From: Pseudomonas resinovorans NBRC 106553
Lineage (GTDB): Bacteria; Pseudomonadota; Gammaproteobacteria; Pseudomonadales; Pseudomonadaceae
Length of the DNA: 64,000 nucleotides
Assembly (NCBI RefSeq): GCF_000412695.1
Contig: NC_021499.1
Location: forward strand, 2,170,001 to 2,234,000
Reading direction: 5' to 3'
Shown: positions 27,447 through 36,986 of the stretch, one piece after another
How positions within the stretch are numbered: the first letter of the stretch is position 1
Layout: each line of letters starts with the position of its first letter
Translations under genes and position numbers: made by a program
Notes under the pieces: model-generated
Database searches by the model: none
Told to the model about the DNA's origin: nothing
The model's input: the letters and a program-made list of their open reading frames with translations, nothing else

Positions 27447-28658
27447 ATGACGCAGGAATGGGAAGCCGGAAGGCTGGACAGTGATCTGGAAGGCGCCGCC
27501 TTCGACACCCTGGCTGTGCGTGCCGGCCAGCGCCGCTCGCCGGAAGGCGAGCATGGCGAGGCCATGTTCCTCACCTCCAGCTACGTGTTCCGCACCGCCG
27601 CCGATGCCGCCGCGCGCTTCGCCGGCGAAGTGCCGGGCAATGTCTACTCGCGCTATACCAACCCGACCGTGCGCACCTTCGAGGAGCGCATCGCCGCCCT
27701 GGAAGGCGCCGAGCAGGCCGTGGCCACCGCTTCCGGCATGTCGGCGATCCTGGCCATCGCCATGAGCCTGTGCAGCGCCGGCGACCACGTGCTGGTGTCC
27801 CGCAGCGTGTTCGGCTCCACCATCAGCCTGTTCGAGAAGTACCTCAAGCGCTTCGGCATCGAGGTCGACTACCCGGCGCTGTCCGACCTGGCCGGCTGGG
27901 AAGCGGCGATCAAGCCGAACACCAAGCTGCTGTTCGTCGAGTCGCCGTCCAACCCCCTGGCCGAACTGGTGGACATCCCCGCCCTGGCCGACATCGCCCA
28001 CGCCAAGGGCGCGCTGCTGGTGGTGGACAACTGCTTCTGCACACCGGCTCTGCAACAGCCGCTGAAGCTGGGCGCCGACATCGTCATGCACTCGGCCACC
28101 AAGTACATCGACGGCCAGGGCCGCACCATGGGCGGCGTGGTCGCCGGCCGCGCCGAGCACATGAAGGAAGTGGTGGGTTTCCTGCGTACCGCCGGCCCGA
28201 CCCTCAGCCCGTTCAACGCCTGGGTCATGATGAAGGGCCTGGAAACCCTGCGCGTGCGCATGCAGGCCCATTGCGCCAGCGCCCTGGAAATCGCCCGCTG
28301 GCTGGAAACCCAGCCCGGCGTCGAGCGCGTCTACTACTCCGGCCTGGAAAGCCATCCGCAGCACGAACTGGCCAAGCGTCAGCAGAAGGGCTTCGGCGCC
28401 GTGGTCAGTTTCGAGGTCAAGGGTGGCAAGGAAGCAGCCTGGCGCTTCATCGACGCCACCCGGATGATCTCCATCACCACCAACCTGGGTGATACCAAGA
28501 CCACCATCGCCCACCCGGCCACTACCTCCCACGGTCGCCTGTCGCCACAGGAGCGTGCCAACGCGGGTATCCGCGACAGCCTGGTACGCCTGGCCATCGG
28601 CCTGGAAGATGTGGCCGACCTCAAGGCCGACCTGGAGCGCGGGCTCGCGGCGCTGTGA
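27447..28658 (+). CDS. metZ: O-succinylhomoserine sulfhydrylase MetZ
   Basis: A 403-residue PLP enzyme of the Cys/Met metabolism family. In Pseudomonas it makes homocysteine directly from O-succinylhomoserine and sulfide. Features are [43 protein letters not shown] and the PLP lysine in [11 protein letters not shown] (Lys219). GAGGTAGGG precedes the ATG. The following SDR gene overlaps its stop by 4 nt. Confidence 0.95.
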   Translation: MTQEWEAGRLDSDLEGAAFDTLAVRAGQRRSPEGEHGEAMFLTSSYVFRTAADAAARFAGEVPGNVYSRYTNPTVRTFEERIAALEGAEQAVATASGMSAILAIAMSLCSAGDHVLVSRSVFGSTISLFEKYLKRFGIEVDYPALSDLAGWEAAIKPNTKLLFVESPSNPLAELVDIPALADIAHAKGALLVVDNCFCTPALQQPLKLGADIVMHSATKYIDGQGRTMGGVVAGRAEHMKEVVGFLRTAGPTLSPFNAWVMMKGLETLRVRMQAHCASALEIARWLETQPGVERVYYSGLESHPQHELAKRQQKGFGAVVSFEVKGGKEAAWRFIDATRMISITTNLGDTKTTIAHPATTSHGRLSPQERANAGIRDSLVRLAIGLEDVADLKADLERGLAAL

Positions 28659-29434
28659 TCGACTGGACCCTGAAGGCGGCCAGTGCCCATAACGGCAAGG
28701 TCGCCCTGGTCACTGGCGCATCGCGCGGGATAGGTCTGGGCGTCGCCGCCTGGCTGATCGCCGAGGGGTGGCAGGTGGTGCTCGCCGATGTCGACCGCGT
28801 TCGCGGTTCCAGGGTCGCCAAGGCCCTGGGCGAAAATGCCTGGTTCGTCGCCATGGACGTGGCCCATGAAAGCCAGGTGGCGGTGGGCATCGCCGAGGTG
28901 CTGGGACAGTTCGGTCGCCTCGACGCCCTGGTGAGCAACGCCGCCGTCACCGAACCCCACAACCCGCCGCTGGAAAGCCTGGAGTTGGCACGCTGGAACC
29001 GTGTGCTGGCGGTCAACCTGACGGGCACCATGCTCCTGGCCAAGCACGCCGCGCCCTATCTGCGCGGCCATCGCGGCGCCATCGTCACCATCTCCTCCAC
29101 CCGTGCCCATCAGTCCGAGCCCGACAGCGAGGCCTACGCCGCGAGCAAGGGTGGCCTGCTGGCCCTGACCCATGCCCTGGCCGTGAGCCTGGGGCCGGAC
29201 ATTCGGGTCAACGCCGTCAGCCCCGGCTGGATCGATGCCCGCGACCTCGGCGCACGGCTGGAGGCGCCGCTGGGCGAGTCCGATCACGGGCAGCACCCGG
29301 TAGGTCGCGTGGGCCTGGTGGAGGACGTGGCGGCGCAGGTGGCCTGGTTGCTCTCGGATAACGCGGGCTTCGTCACCGGCCAGGAGTTCATCGTCGATGG
29401 CGGCATGACCCGCAAGATGATCTATCTCGGCTGA
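28655..29434 (+). CDS. SDR-family oxidoreductase downstream of metZ
   Basis: This 259-residue classical SDR has [10 protein letters not shown], the acidic residue after beta-2 (VVLADVDR, suggesting NAD preference), SNAAV, ISSTR, YxxxK as YAASK, and SPGWIDAR. The GTG start overlaps the metZ stop by 4 nt, so they are translationally coupled. A role in sulfur or methionine metabolism would be inference only. Conserved in this position in P. aeruginosa as I recall. Confidence 0.88.
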   Translation: MIDWTLKAASAHNGKVALVTGASRGIGLGVAAWLIAEGWQVVLADVDRVRGSRVAKALGENAWFVAMDVAHESQVAVGIAEVLGQFGRLDALVSNAAVTEPHNPPLESLELARWNRVLAVNLTGTMLLAKHAAPYLRGHRGAIVTISSTRAHQSEPDSEAYAASKGGLLALTHALAVSLGPDIRVNAVSPGWIDARDLGARLEAPLGESDHGQHPVGRVGLVEDVAAQVAWLLSDNAGFVTGQEFIVDGGMTRKMIYLG

Positions 29435-30004
29435 GCTTTGGCTGGGATAGGGCAGGGCGGCTGCACCGGGAGGCTGGGTGTATCGGATTGGCAATTCGCT
29501 GTGATTGCCCTACCTGACTCCTAGCCGGCGGATGCTTCCCTCTCCCCCGCCCCTCTCCCCCGCCCCTCTCCCGCAAGCGGGCGAGGGGCGACTCGCGTTG
29601 GCAAGCGACAGACAATCCTGATGCCCACTCATGGCTTGCAACCTTGCTGAAGAGATGAGGCAAGGACTCCGCCCCTTCAGGAGGTCGAGTGGAATCGTTG
29701 TGAAGGGGGACGAGCGGCATGGATGCCGCGAGAGGCGCGCAGGGCCATGGATGGCCCTTCGCGCCGTGCCCCCGGAGCGACGATGTAGCGAGGGGAGTTT
29801 GGCGCAGCCAAACCCGGATGTCGGGGCAAGCCTTTTGCTTCCTTTGGGTGGTGCGGCATTCCGACGACTGCCAAAGGAAGTCGCCCGGGAAGGCGAAACA
29901 GAAACTTGCAGCCCACTCGACAATGAGCTGGGCAACAGAACCTCACACCCAATAGCCAATCCAGCGCGAACAGCTCTTCCCCGAAATCCCGTGTGCGCTA
30001 GCGG
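29435..30004. repeat. Hairpin-rich intergenic repeat between metZ-SDR and xcpQ
   Basis: 570 bp without a convincing gene, between convergent genes. It starts with a 13-nt direct repeat (29538-29550, 29551-29563, partial at 29564) merging into the hairpin 29561-29574 / 29577-29590. Then come several hairpins: GCGGCAT/ATGCCGC (29714-29729), AGGGCCAT/ATGGCCCT (29741-29758), GTTTGGC/GCCAAAC (29797-29813), and a 10-bp stem CTTCCTTTGG/CCAAAGGAAG (29838-29847 / 29871-29880). The order and wording resemble a mosaic intergenic repeat I recall in several Pseudomonas genomes. Confidence 0.6.
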
Positions 30005-31957
30005 TCAATGCCTGCGCAGGTCCACCGCCGGCTCCTGCCGGCCGTCGAACAGCTCCACCGGTTTGCGCGGCAGGACGGACGGACGGCCGTCGGTTTCGTG
30101 TTCGCCGACTATGCGGATGTCGTTGTATTTCTTCCCGGACAGCGCCGCGAGGCCGGCGGCGTCGCGCACCACGGAGGGGCGCAGGAACACCATCAGGTTG
30201 CGCTTGACGTGGGAGTCGCGGGTGGAGCGGAACAGCCGGCCGATGATGGGCAGGTCGCCCAGCAGCGGCACCTTGGAGTCGGTCTGGGTGACGTCTTCCT
30301 GGATCAGCCCGCCCATCACGATCACCTGGCCGTCCTCGGCGAGGATGGTGCTCTTGATCGAGCGCTTGTTGGTGATCAGGTCCACCGCTTGGGCGGTGAG
30401 GGTGGCGGAAGGGGCGATGGAGGAGATTTCCTGTTCGACTTCCAGGCGCAGGGTGGCGCCTTCGGTAATGTGCGGCGTCACCTTCAGGGTCACGCCGATA
30501 TCCTGGCGTTCGATGGTGGTGAAGGGGTTGTTCGCCCCTGAGGCGTCGGTGGTGAAGGTGCCGGTCTGGAAGGGCACGTTCTGGCCCACCAGGATTTCCG
30601 CCTTCTGGTTGTCCAGGGTCAGCAGGCTCGGGGTGGACAGCAGGTTGCTCTTGCTGTTGGCCGAGAGCGCGGTGATCAGCACGCCGAAGTCTTCCGAACC
30701 GATGCCGATGATGGCGCCGTCCGGCAGGTTGTCGGGAATCTCGTCGTCGCGGATGGCGTTGAGCACGGTGCCCAGGGAGAGGCCGGTGTTGCCGAAGTTC
30801 ACCCCGCCCAGGCCACCGGTACTGCCACGGGCATCCACCGCCCACTGCACGCCGAGGGCGTCGGTGATATCGCCGGAAATCTCGACGATGGCGGCTTCCA
30901 CCATGACTTGGGCGCGGGGCACGTCGAGCTGGCGGACGATGTCTTCCAGGGCGGTGACCACGTCCGGCTCGGCCAGCAGGACCAGGGCGTTGAGGCTCTC
31001 GTCGGCGCGGATCAGGATGTTCTGCGGCTTGCCGCTGCCGCTTGGGGCGCCTTCGCCGCCGCCTTCTTCGCTTTTCAGGCCCTCGGACAGTTCGCCGAGG
31101 GTTTCGGCCAGCGTCTTGGCGTCGTTGTGCCGCAGGCGGATCACCCGGGTATTGGCCGAACGCGAGGTCGGCGTATCGAGGGATTGCGCCAGTGCCGCCA
31201 GCTTGGCTCGGGCGGACGGCGGGCCGAGGATGATCAGGCGGTTGGTGCGGGAGTCGGCGATCACCTGGGTGCCCGAGGTGCCCTTGGACTGGCCGCGATT
31301 GAGGGAGGCGTTGAGCACCTCGGCGGCGTCCATCACCCAGGCGTAGCGCAAGTTCAGCACGGTGTAGTCGCGGTCGCCCTTCTGGTCGAGTTGGCGCATC
31401 AGGTCTTCGATCCGCGCGATGTTGGCGGCGCGGTCACTGATGATCAGGGCGTTGGAGGAGGTCACGGCGGCCAGGTGGCCGTACTGGGGGACCAGCGGTC
31501 GAATCAGTGGAATGAGTTCCGTCACCGGCGTGTGCTGCACCTGGATCACGCGGGTTTCCAGGCTCTCGGCGCCCGGGCGGCTGCTGCCGGCCTCGGCCTT
31601 GGCTTCGGCATTGGGGATGATGCGGGCCTGGTCGCCCTGGGTCACCACGGTGAAGCCATGGGTGGCCATCACCGAAAGGAAGAGTTGATAGACCTCGTTG
31701 AGCCCCAGAGGCGCCTTCGATACCACGCTGACCTGGCCCTTCACTCGCGGGTCGACGATGAAGGTCTCGCCGGTGATGTCGGCGATCTGGTCGATGAACT
31801 CGCGGATGTCGGCATCCTTGAGGTTGATGGTCCAGCCATCCTGCTGCTGTTGCTGCGCGCTGCCCGGCGCCGTCGTTGCGGCGAGCAGGGGCAGGGGGGC
31901 GGCGAGCATCCCGGCGGCGATCAGGGCGAGCGTGAGGCGCGAGAAGGTCAGGGTCAT
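30005..31957 (-). CDS. xcpQ: Type II secretion secretin GspD / XcpQ
   Basis: This 650-residue outer-membrane secretin forms the pore of the Xcp type II secretion system. Signal peptide at residues 1-27 (ends LPLLAA), then N0 (WTINLKDADIREFIDQIADITGETF), N1-N3 ring domains, a Gly/Ser/Glu-rich insert in N3, and the secretin domain with VPLLGDLPIIGRLFRS near the end. The start at 31957 (MTLTFSRL) gives a clean signal peptide; the longer frame lies inside xcpP. It begins 4 nt after the xcpP stop. Confidence 0.96.
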   Translation of the reverse strand: MTLTFSRLTLALIAAGMLAAPLPLLAATTAPGSAQQQQQDGWTINLKDADIREFIDQIADITGETFIVDPRVKGQVSVVSKAPLGLNEVYQLFLSVMATHGFTVVTQGDQARIIPNAEAKAEAGSSRPGAESLETRVIQVQHTPVTELIPLIRPLVPQYGHLAAVTSSNALIISDRAANIARIEDLMRQLDQKGDRDYTVLNLRYAWVMDAAEVLNASLNRGQSKGTSGTQVIADSRTNRLIILGPPSARAKLAALAQSLDTPTSRSANTRVIRLRHNDAKTLAETLGELSEGLKSEEGGGEGAPSGSGKPQNILIRADESLNALVLLAEPDVVTALEDIVRQLDVPRAQVMVEAAIVEISGDITDALGVQWAVDARGSTGGLGGVNFGNTGLSLGTVLNAIRDDEIPDNLPDGAIIGIGSEDFGVLITALSANSKSNLLSTPSLLTLDNQKAEILVGQNVPFQTGTFTTDASGANNPFTTIERQDIGVTLKVTPHITEGATLRLEVEQEISSIAPSATLTAQAVDLITNKRSIKSTILAEDGQVIVMGGLIQEDVTQTDSKVPLLGDLPIIGRLFRSTRDSHVKRNLMVFLRPSVVRDAAGLAALSGKKYNDIRIVGEHETDGRPSVLPRKPVELFDGRQEPAVDLRRH

Positions 31958-31961
31958 CGTG

Positions 31962-32609
31962 TCATTCGCTATCCTGGGGCTGTTCGGTGGGAGGCTCGGA
32001 GACGCTGTTCTCCGGGTCCTCCATCTGTTGGCGCAGCTTTTCCATGCGCTCGCGCAATTCGGCGGCGTTGTCTTCCTGCAGGCCATTGAGGTCGTCGATC
32101 ACGGCGGCGGAAGGATCTTCGGCGGCGTTGCCGTTCACCGGGGTGAAGCGCGAGCGCGGCGCCGGAAAGCTGAGACTTTCCAGGCGACCATTGCGTTCGA
32201 TCTCGACGCGATTGCGATACACCCCGTGCACTTTCACACCACTGGTGATCTCGTCTCCGGCCACGAAGCGGCGCGGCTTGCCGCCTTCGTACTGGATGAT
32301 GGCGATGGACTTGTCGGGCCCGGCATGGACGAAGCTGCCGAGCAGGGTCAGGCGCAGGTTGGTGGTGGGGGGCGGGCCGCTGGGCTGGATCTTCACCCCG
32401 GGGCCGAACAGCGGTTCGAGATTCTGCAGCGGTTGCGCGCTGGCAAGCGGAGTGCCCTGTTGCTGCGGCGCCGCGACCGGCGCCTCGACCAGACGCAGCC
32501 ATTGCCGGGTCTGCCAGGCGAAGCTGGCGACCATGGCCAGAACCAGCAGCGCAGCAACGAGGGCTGGCGCATGGCGCTGCAGCCGATGCGCGGATTCCGG
32601 TGCGTGCAA
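31962..32609 (-). CDS. xcpP: Type II secretion protein GspC / XcpP
   Basis: A 215-residue bitopic inner-membrane protein that links the inner-membrane platform to the secretin. A short cytoplasmic tail, membrane helix at about 15-32 (PALVAALLVLAMVASFAW), then the periplasmic homology region (NLRLTLLGSFVHAGPDKSIAIIQ, GDEI, VHGVYRNRVEIERNGRLESL). It has no PDZ domain but a C-terminal coiled coil (AAELRERMEKLRQQME) as in XcpP. The start codon is TTG, preceded by AGGAG at 10 nt; no in-frame ATG or GTG fits. Confidence 0.93.
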   Translation of the reverse strand: MHAPESAHRLQRHAPALVAALLVLAMVASFAWQTRQWLRLVEAPVAAPQQQGTPLASAQPLQNLEPLFGPGVKIQPSGPPPTTNLRLTLLGSFVHAGPDKSIAIIQYEGGKPRRFVAGDEITSGVKVHGVYRNRVEIERNGRLESLSFPAPRSRFTPVNGNAAEDPSAAVIDDLNGLQEDNAAELRERMEKLRQQMEDPENSVSEPPTEQPQDSE

Positions 32610-32874
32610 GTGGGTACGACTCCTAATGCTGTGTTGTTCTTTTGGTCTTATAGGTACGCAGAACTGCTTTGATCATAGCAGCGCCTTGGGACACCATGCT
32701 CGGCCATCTGGAGGATGTTGGCAGTGTGTCGCTGTGCTAAAGATATCTGTGAATTTTTACGGCTTTAGGTGGTTTTGTTCACACACATCATAAGAATCGA
32801 ACCGTGGCTCTGCACAAGCGTCAGATTGCGCTGCAATACTTGTTTGCGGACTCACTTGAAATAGGCACCCAAGG
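32610..32874. promoter_or_regulatory. Divergent xcpP / xcpR control region
   Basis: 265 bp between the two divergent xcp operons, more AT-rich than its surroundings, so both promoters should be here. In P. aeruginosa xcp transcription depends on quorum sensing, but I find no convincing las/rhl box (CT-N12-AG with dyad): the nearest, CTGGAGGATGTTGGCAG at 32708, has the wrong spacing. No clear -35/-10 pair can be assigned by eye. Confidence 0.5.
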
Positions 32875-34362
32875 ATGAACCCACCACTGGTTGAATCGCC
32901 CCTGCGACGGCTGCCCTTCGGCTTCGCCAAGCGACACGGCGTGTTGCTGATCGACGGGACCGAGCCCTGCCTGGCCCACCGTCCCGGTGTCGAACTGGTG
33001 GCCCTGGCCGAGGCCAGGCGCTTCGCCGGCCGCAGCCTGCCGCTGCGCCCGCTCACGGGCGAGGCCTTCGACCAGGCCCTGGCCCTGGCCTATCAGCATG
33101 ACTCCTCCGCGGCCATGCAGCTGGCCGAGGACCTGGGCGGCAGCCTCGACCTCGCCGCCCTGGCCGAGCAGATTCCGGAAACCGAGGACTTGCTGGAGCA
33201 GGAGGACGACGCGCCGATCATCCGCCTGATCAACGCCATCCTCGGCGAGGCGATCAAGGAAAACGCCTCGGACATCCACCTGGAAACCTTCGAGAAGCGG
33301 CTGGTGGTGCGCTTTCGCGTCGACGGCATCCTCCGCGAGGTGCTGGAACCCAAGCGCGAGCTGGCGGCGCTGCTGGTGTCGCGGATCAAGGTGATGGCGC
33401 GGCTGGACATCGCCGAAAAACGCATCCCCCAGGACGGCCGCATTTCCCTGCGGGTGGCCGGACGGGAGGTCGATATCCGTGTCTCGACGTTGCCCTCGGC
33501 CAACGGCGAGCGCGTGGTGTTGCGCCTGCTGGACAAGCAGGCCGGGCGCCTGACCCTGCAGCACCTGGGCATGAGCGAGCGCGACCGGCATCTGCTGGAA
33601 GACACCGTGCGTCGTCCCCACGGCATCCTGCTGGTCACCGGGCCCACCGGCTCGGGCAAGACCACCACCCTCTATGCCAGCCTGGTGACCCTCAACGACC
33701 GCACCCGCAACATCCTCACCGTCGAAGACCCCATCGAGTACCACATCGAGGGCATCGGCCAGACCCAGGTCAACACCAAGGTCGACATGACCTTCGCCCG
33801 TGGCCTGCGCGCCATCCTGCGCCAGGACCCGGACGTGGTGATGGTGGGCGAGATCCGCGACCAGGAAACCGCCGAGATCGCCGTCCAGGCATCGCTCACC
33901 GGTCACCTGGTGCTGTCGACCCTGCACACCAACAGCGCCATCGGCGCCATCACCCGCCTGGTGGACATGGGGGTCGAACCCTTCCTGCTGTCGTCGTCGT
34001 TGCTCGGCGTGCTGGCCCAGCGCCTGGTGCGGGTGCTCTGCCCGCATTGCAAGGAGGCCTACCAGGCCGATGCCGCCGAATGCCTGCTGCTGGGCGTGGA
34101 AGCCGACAGCGCACCGACCCTGCATCGCGCCCGTGGCTGCGGGCAATGCCACCAGCAGGGCTATCGCGGACGGACCGGGATCTACGAACTGGTGGTGTTC
34201 GACGACCACATGCGCAGCCTGATCCACAGCGTCGCCTCCGAGCAGGAAATGATCCGCCACGCGCGCCTGTCCAGCCCCAGCATCCGCGAGGACGGCCGAC
34301 GCAAGGTGCTGCAAGGGGTCACCACGGTGGAAGAAGTGCTGCGGGTGACCCAGGAAGAATAA
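32875..34362 (+). CDS. xcpR: Type II secretion ATPase GspE / XcpR
   Basis: A 495-residue cytoplasmic hexameric ATPase powering pseudopilus assembly. N-terminal domain binding XcpY, then the T2SSE core: Walker [10 protein letters not shown] at residues 256-264, Asp box (LTVEDPIEY), Walker B (VMVGEIRD), His box, and a tetra-cysteine zinc site (CPHC ... CGQC). The ATG follows AAGG directly with no spacer, so the ribosome-binding site is unusually placed; no better in-frame start is apparent. xcpS begins on the next base after the stop. Confidence 0.95.
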   Translation: MNPPLVESPLRRLPFGFAKRHGVLLIDGTEPCLAHRPGVELVALAEARRFAGRSLPLRPLTGEAFDQALALAYQHDSSAAMQLAEDLGGSLDLAALAEQIPETEDLLEQEDDAPIIRLINAILGEAIKENASDIHLETFEKRLVVRFRVDGILREVLEPKRELAALLVSRIKVMARLDIAEKRIPQDGRISLRVAGREVDIRVSTLPSANGERVVLRLLDKQAGRLTLQHLGMSERDRHLLEDTVRRPHGILLVTGPTGSGKTTTLYASLVTLNDRTRNILTVEDPIEYHIEGIGQTQVNTKVDMTFARGLRAILRQDPDVVMVGEIRDQETAEIAVQASLTGHLVLSTLHTNSAIGAITRLVDMGVEPFLLSSSLLGVLAQRLVRVLCPHCKEAYQADAAECLLLGVEADSAPTLHRARGCGQCHQQGYRGRTGIYELVVFDDHMRSLIHSVASEQEMIRHARLSSPSIREDGRRKVLQGVTTVEEVLRVTQEE

Positions 34363-35577
34363 ATGGCCGCATTCGAATACCTCGCACTCGATAGCAAGGG
34401 TCGCCAGCAGAAGGGTGTGCTGGAGGCCGACAGCGCTCGCCAGGTGCGCCAGCTGCTGCGCGAACGCCAGCTGGCGCCGCTGGAAGTGCGCGCCACTCGC
34501 GTGCGCGAGCAGGCCGAGCGCGGTCGCTTCAGCCTGGTGCGCGGGCTGTCCGCCCGTGACCTGGCGCTGGTGACGCGGCAACTCGCGACCCTGGTGCAGG
34601 CCGCGCTGCCCATCGAAGAAGCGTTGCGGGCGGCGGCCGCGCAGTCCAGCAGTTCGCGCATCCAGTCCATGCTGCTGGCGGTGCGCGCGCGGGTACTGGA
34701 AGGCCACAGCCTGGCCAGCAGCCTGCGGGAGTTTCCCTCGGCCTTCCCCGAGCTCTATCGCGCCACGGTGTCCGCCGGCGAGCATGCCGGCCACCTGGGG
34801 CCGGTGCTGGAGCAGTTGGCCGACTACACCGAACAACGCCAGCAGTCGCGGCAGAAGATCCAGCTGGCGCTGCTCTACCCGGTGATCCTGATGTTCACCT
34901 CCCTGGCCATCGTCGCGTTCCTCCTGGGTTTCGTGGTGCCGGACGTGGTCAAGGTATTCATCGATTCCGGCCAGACCCTGCCGTTGCTAACGCGCGGCCT
35001 GATCGCCCTCAGCGACCTGGTCAAGCACTGGGGCTGGCTGATGCTGCTGGTGCTGGTGGCGGCCTTCGTCGGTGCGCGCTGGGCACTGCGCGACCCGGAT
35101 ATCCGACTGCGCTGGCATGGGCTGGTATTGCGCATTCCACTGGTGGGGCGGTTGGTGCGCGCCACCGATACGGCGCGCTTCGCTTCCACCCTGGCGATCC
35201 TTACCCGCAGCGGGGTGCCCCTGGTCGAAGCCCTCGGCATCGGCGCCGAAGTGATCGCCAACCGGGTGATCCGCGCCCAGGTGGTGGTGGCCGCGCAGAA
35301 GGTCCGTGAAGGCGGCAGCCTGACCCGCGCCCTGGAGGCCAGCGGGCAGTTCCCGCCGATGATGCTGCACATGATCGCCAGCGGCGAACGCTCCGGCGAA
35401 CTGGACCAGATGCTCGCCCGCACCGCGCGCAACCAGGAAAACGACCTGGGGGCGCAGATCGCCCTGCTGGTCGGTCTTTTCGAACCGTTCATGCTGGTGG
35501 TCATGGGCGCGGTGGTGCTGATGATCGTGCTGGCCATCCTGCTGCCTATTCTTTCTCTCAACCAACTCGTGGGGTAA
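34363..35577 (+). CDS. xcpS: Type II secretion platform protein GspF / XcpS
   Basis: A 404-residue inner-membrane platform protein with two homologous cytoplasmic T2SSF domains and three membrane helices (around residues 170-195, 220-242 and 375-400). Signatures are LALVTRQLATLVQAALPIEEAL and, in the second half, ARFASTLAILTRSGVPLVEAL. It begins immediately after the xcpR stop; AGGA lies within the end of xcpR. Confidence 0.96.
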   Translation: MAAFEYLALDSKGRQQKGVLEADSARQVRQLLRERQLAPLEVRATRVREQAERGRFSLVRGLSARDLALVTRQLATLVQAALPIEEALRAAAAQSSSSRIQSMLLAVRARVLEGHSLASSLREFPSAFPELYRATVSAGEHAGHLGPVLEQLADYTEQRQQSRQKIQLALLYPVILMFTSLAIVAFLLGFVVPDVVKVFIDSGQTLPLLTRGLIALSDLVKHWGWLMLLVLVAAFVGARWALRDPDIRLRWHGLVLRIPLVGRLVRATDTARFASTLAILTRSGVPLVEALGIGAEVIANRVIRAQVVVAAQKVREGGSLTRALEASGQFPPMMLHMIASGERSGELDQMLARTARNQENDLGAQIALLVGLFEPFMLVVMGAVVLMIVLAILLPILSLNQLVG

Positions 35578-35581
35578 TCGC

Positions 35582-36013
35582 GTGAATCTGCGCCGTAGTC
35601 AGTCGGGCTTTACGCTCATCGAAATCATGGTGGTGGTGGTCATCCTCGGCATCCTCGCCGCTCTGGTGGTGCCGCAGGTGATGAACCGCCCCGACCAGGC
35701 CAAGGTCACGGTGGCCAAGGGCGACATCAAGGCCATAGGCGCCGCCCTGGACATGTACAAGCTGGACAACTTCGCCTACCCCAGCACGCAGCAGGGCCTG
35801 GAGGCACTGGTGAGCCGGCCTTCGGGCAACCCGCCGGCGAAGAACTGGAACAAGGACGGCTACCTGAAGAAGCTCCCGGTGGACCCATGGGGCAACACCT
35901 ACCAGTACCTTTCCCCGGGCAGCAAAGGCACCTATGACCTCTATTCCCTGGGGGCCGACGGCAAGGAAGGCGGCAGCGACAACGACGCCGACATCGCCAA
36001 CTGGGACAACTGA
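35582..36013 (+). CDS. xcpT: Major pseudopilin GspG / XcpT
   Basis: This 143-residue major pseudopilin has a short leader MNLRRSQSG cut by prepilin peptidase before FTLIEIMVVVVILGI; Glu5 of the mature protein is present. The C-terminus shows the calcium-loop region (GADGKEGGSDNDADIANWDN). The start codon is GTG, with GGGGTAA upstream. It lies 4 nt after xcpS. The prepilin peptidase gene is not in this window. Confidence 0.96.
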   Translation: MNLRRSQSGFTLIEIMVVVVILGILAALVVPQVMNRPDQAKVTVAKGDIKAIGAALDMYKLDNFAYPSTQQGLEALVSRPSGNPPAKNWNKDGYLKKLPVDPWGNTYQYLSPGSKGTYDLYSLGADGKEGGSDNDADIANWDN

Positions 36014-36600
36014 TGAACAGCGGGCGGCGGGGCGGCGCGAGCCGGATGCCCGGCGCCTCGGCGTCCGCGGGCTTCACCCTGATCGAGGTGCTGGTGGTGA
36101 TGGTGATCATCGCCTGCCTCGCCGGCCTGGCGGTGATCAGCTCGGGCGTCGCCGGCCCGACCCGCGAACTCAACAACGAGGCCGAGCGCCTGGCCGGCCT
36201 GATCGGCGTACTGGCCGACGAGGCCGTGCTGGACAATCGCGAGTACGGCCTGCGCCTTGAGCGTGACGGCTACCAGCTCTACTACTACGACGAATCCGTG
36301 AGCCGCTGGCAGGCCATGTCCGACGGCGGCCGGCAGCTGCCCGACTGGGCGGAACTGAGCTTCGAGCTGGAAGGCGAGCCGCTGGTGCTGCCGGCGCCCG
36401 CAAAGAGCGACAAGGACGACACGCAGCCGAAGGACGCGCGGCCGGTGCCGCAGCTGGTGATCCTCTCCAGCGGTGAGCTCAGCCCGTTCCGCCTGGTGCT
36501 TGGCGAGCGCCGCAAGGATGGCTTGCGCCTGCAGCTGTCCAGCGACGGTTTCCGCCTGCCCCGGGTGGAGAACCTCAATGGCAAGGGGCGCGCCGGATGA
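36013..36600 (+). CDS. xcpU: Minor pseudopilin GspH / XcpU
   Basis: A 195-residue minor pseudopilin. Leader of about 20 residues, cut before FTLIEVLVVMVIIACL, longer than in the neighbours; an internal Met at residue 12 would shorten it to 9, but it has no ribosome-binding site. The ATG overlaps the xcpT stop by one base (TGATG). A charged insert (KSDKDDTQPKDARP) lies near residue 132. Confidence 0.93.
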   Translation: MNSGRRGGASRMPGASASAGFTLIEVLVVMVIIACLAGLAVISSGVAGPTRELNNEAERLAGLIGVLADEAVLDNREYGLRLERDGYQLYYYDESVSRWQAMSDGGRQLPDWAELSFELEGEPLVLPAPAKSDKDDTQPKDARPVPQLVILSSGELSPFRLVLGERRKDGLRLQLSSDGFRLPRVENLNGKGRAG

Positions 36601-36986
36601 AAGGCAGTCGCGGCTTCACCCTGATCGAAGTGCTGGTGGCCCTGGCCATCTTCGCGGTGGTCGCCGCCAGCGTACTCACCGCCAGCGCGCGCAGCCTGCA
36701 GATCGCCTCGCGGCTGGAGGACAAGACCCTCGCCATGTGGATCGCCGACAACCGCCTGACCGAGCTGCAGCTGCGCAGCACGCCCCCGGGCAATGGCCGC
36801 GACCAGGGCGAGCTGGATTACGGCGGTCGGCGCTGGGAATGGCAGAGCCAGATCGATGCCACCACTGATCCGGCGCTACGCCGGGTCACTCTCTGGGTGG
36901 CGCCGCGTCCGAACCGGGGCATCGGCGGCAAGCTGGAAGACCGGGCCACGGTGCGCCTGGTGGGCTTCGTCGGGAGCACGCCATGA
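36597..36986 (+). CDS. xcpV: Minor pseudopilin GspI / XcpV
   Basis: A 129-residue minor pseudopilin that nucleates the tip complex with XcpW, XcpX and XcpU. The leader MKGSRG is cut before FTLIEVLVALAIFAVV. The start overlaps the xcpU stop by 4 nt (ATGA), as does the next gene with this one. Confidence 0.95.
   Translation: MKGSRGFTLIEVLVALAIFAVVAASVLTASARSLQIASRLEDKTLAMWIADNRLTELQLRSTPPGNGRDQGELDYGGRRWEWQSQIDATTDPALRRVTLWVAPRPNRGIGGKLEDRATVRLVGFVGSTP

Noticed and set aside
29631..31346. 571-codon plus-strand open frame over the intergenic repeat and xcpQ
   Set aside because: It starts in the hairpin repeat and continues antisense to xcpQ; Ser/Arg-rich without domains.
32708..32724. Possible las/rhl quorum-sensing box before xcpR
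   Set aside because: CTGGAGGATGTTGGCAG has 13 rather than 12 bases between CT and AG and no inner dyad, so it does not meet the usual pattern.
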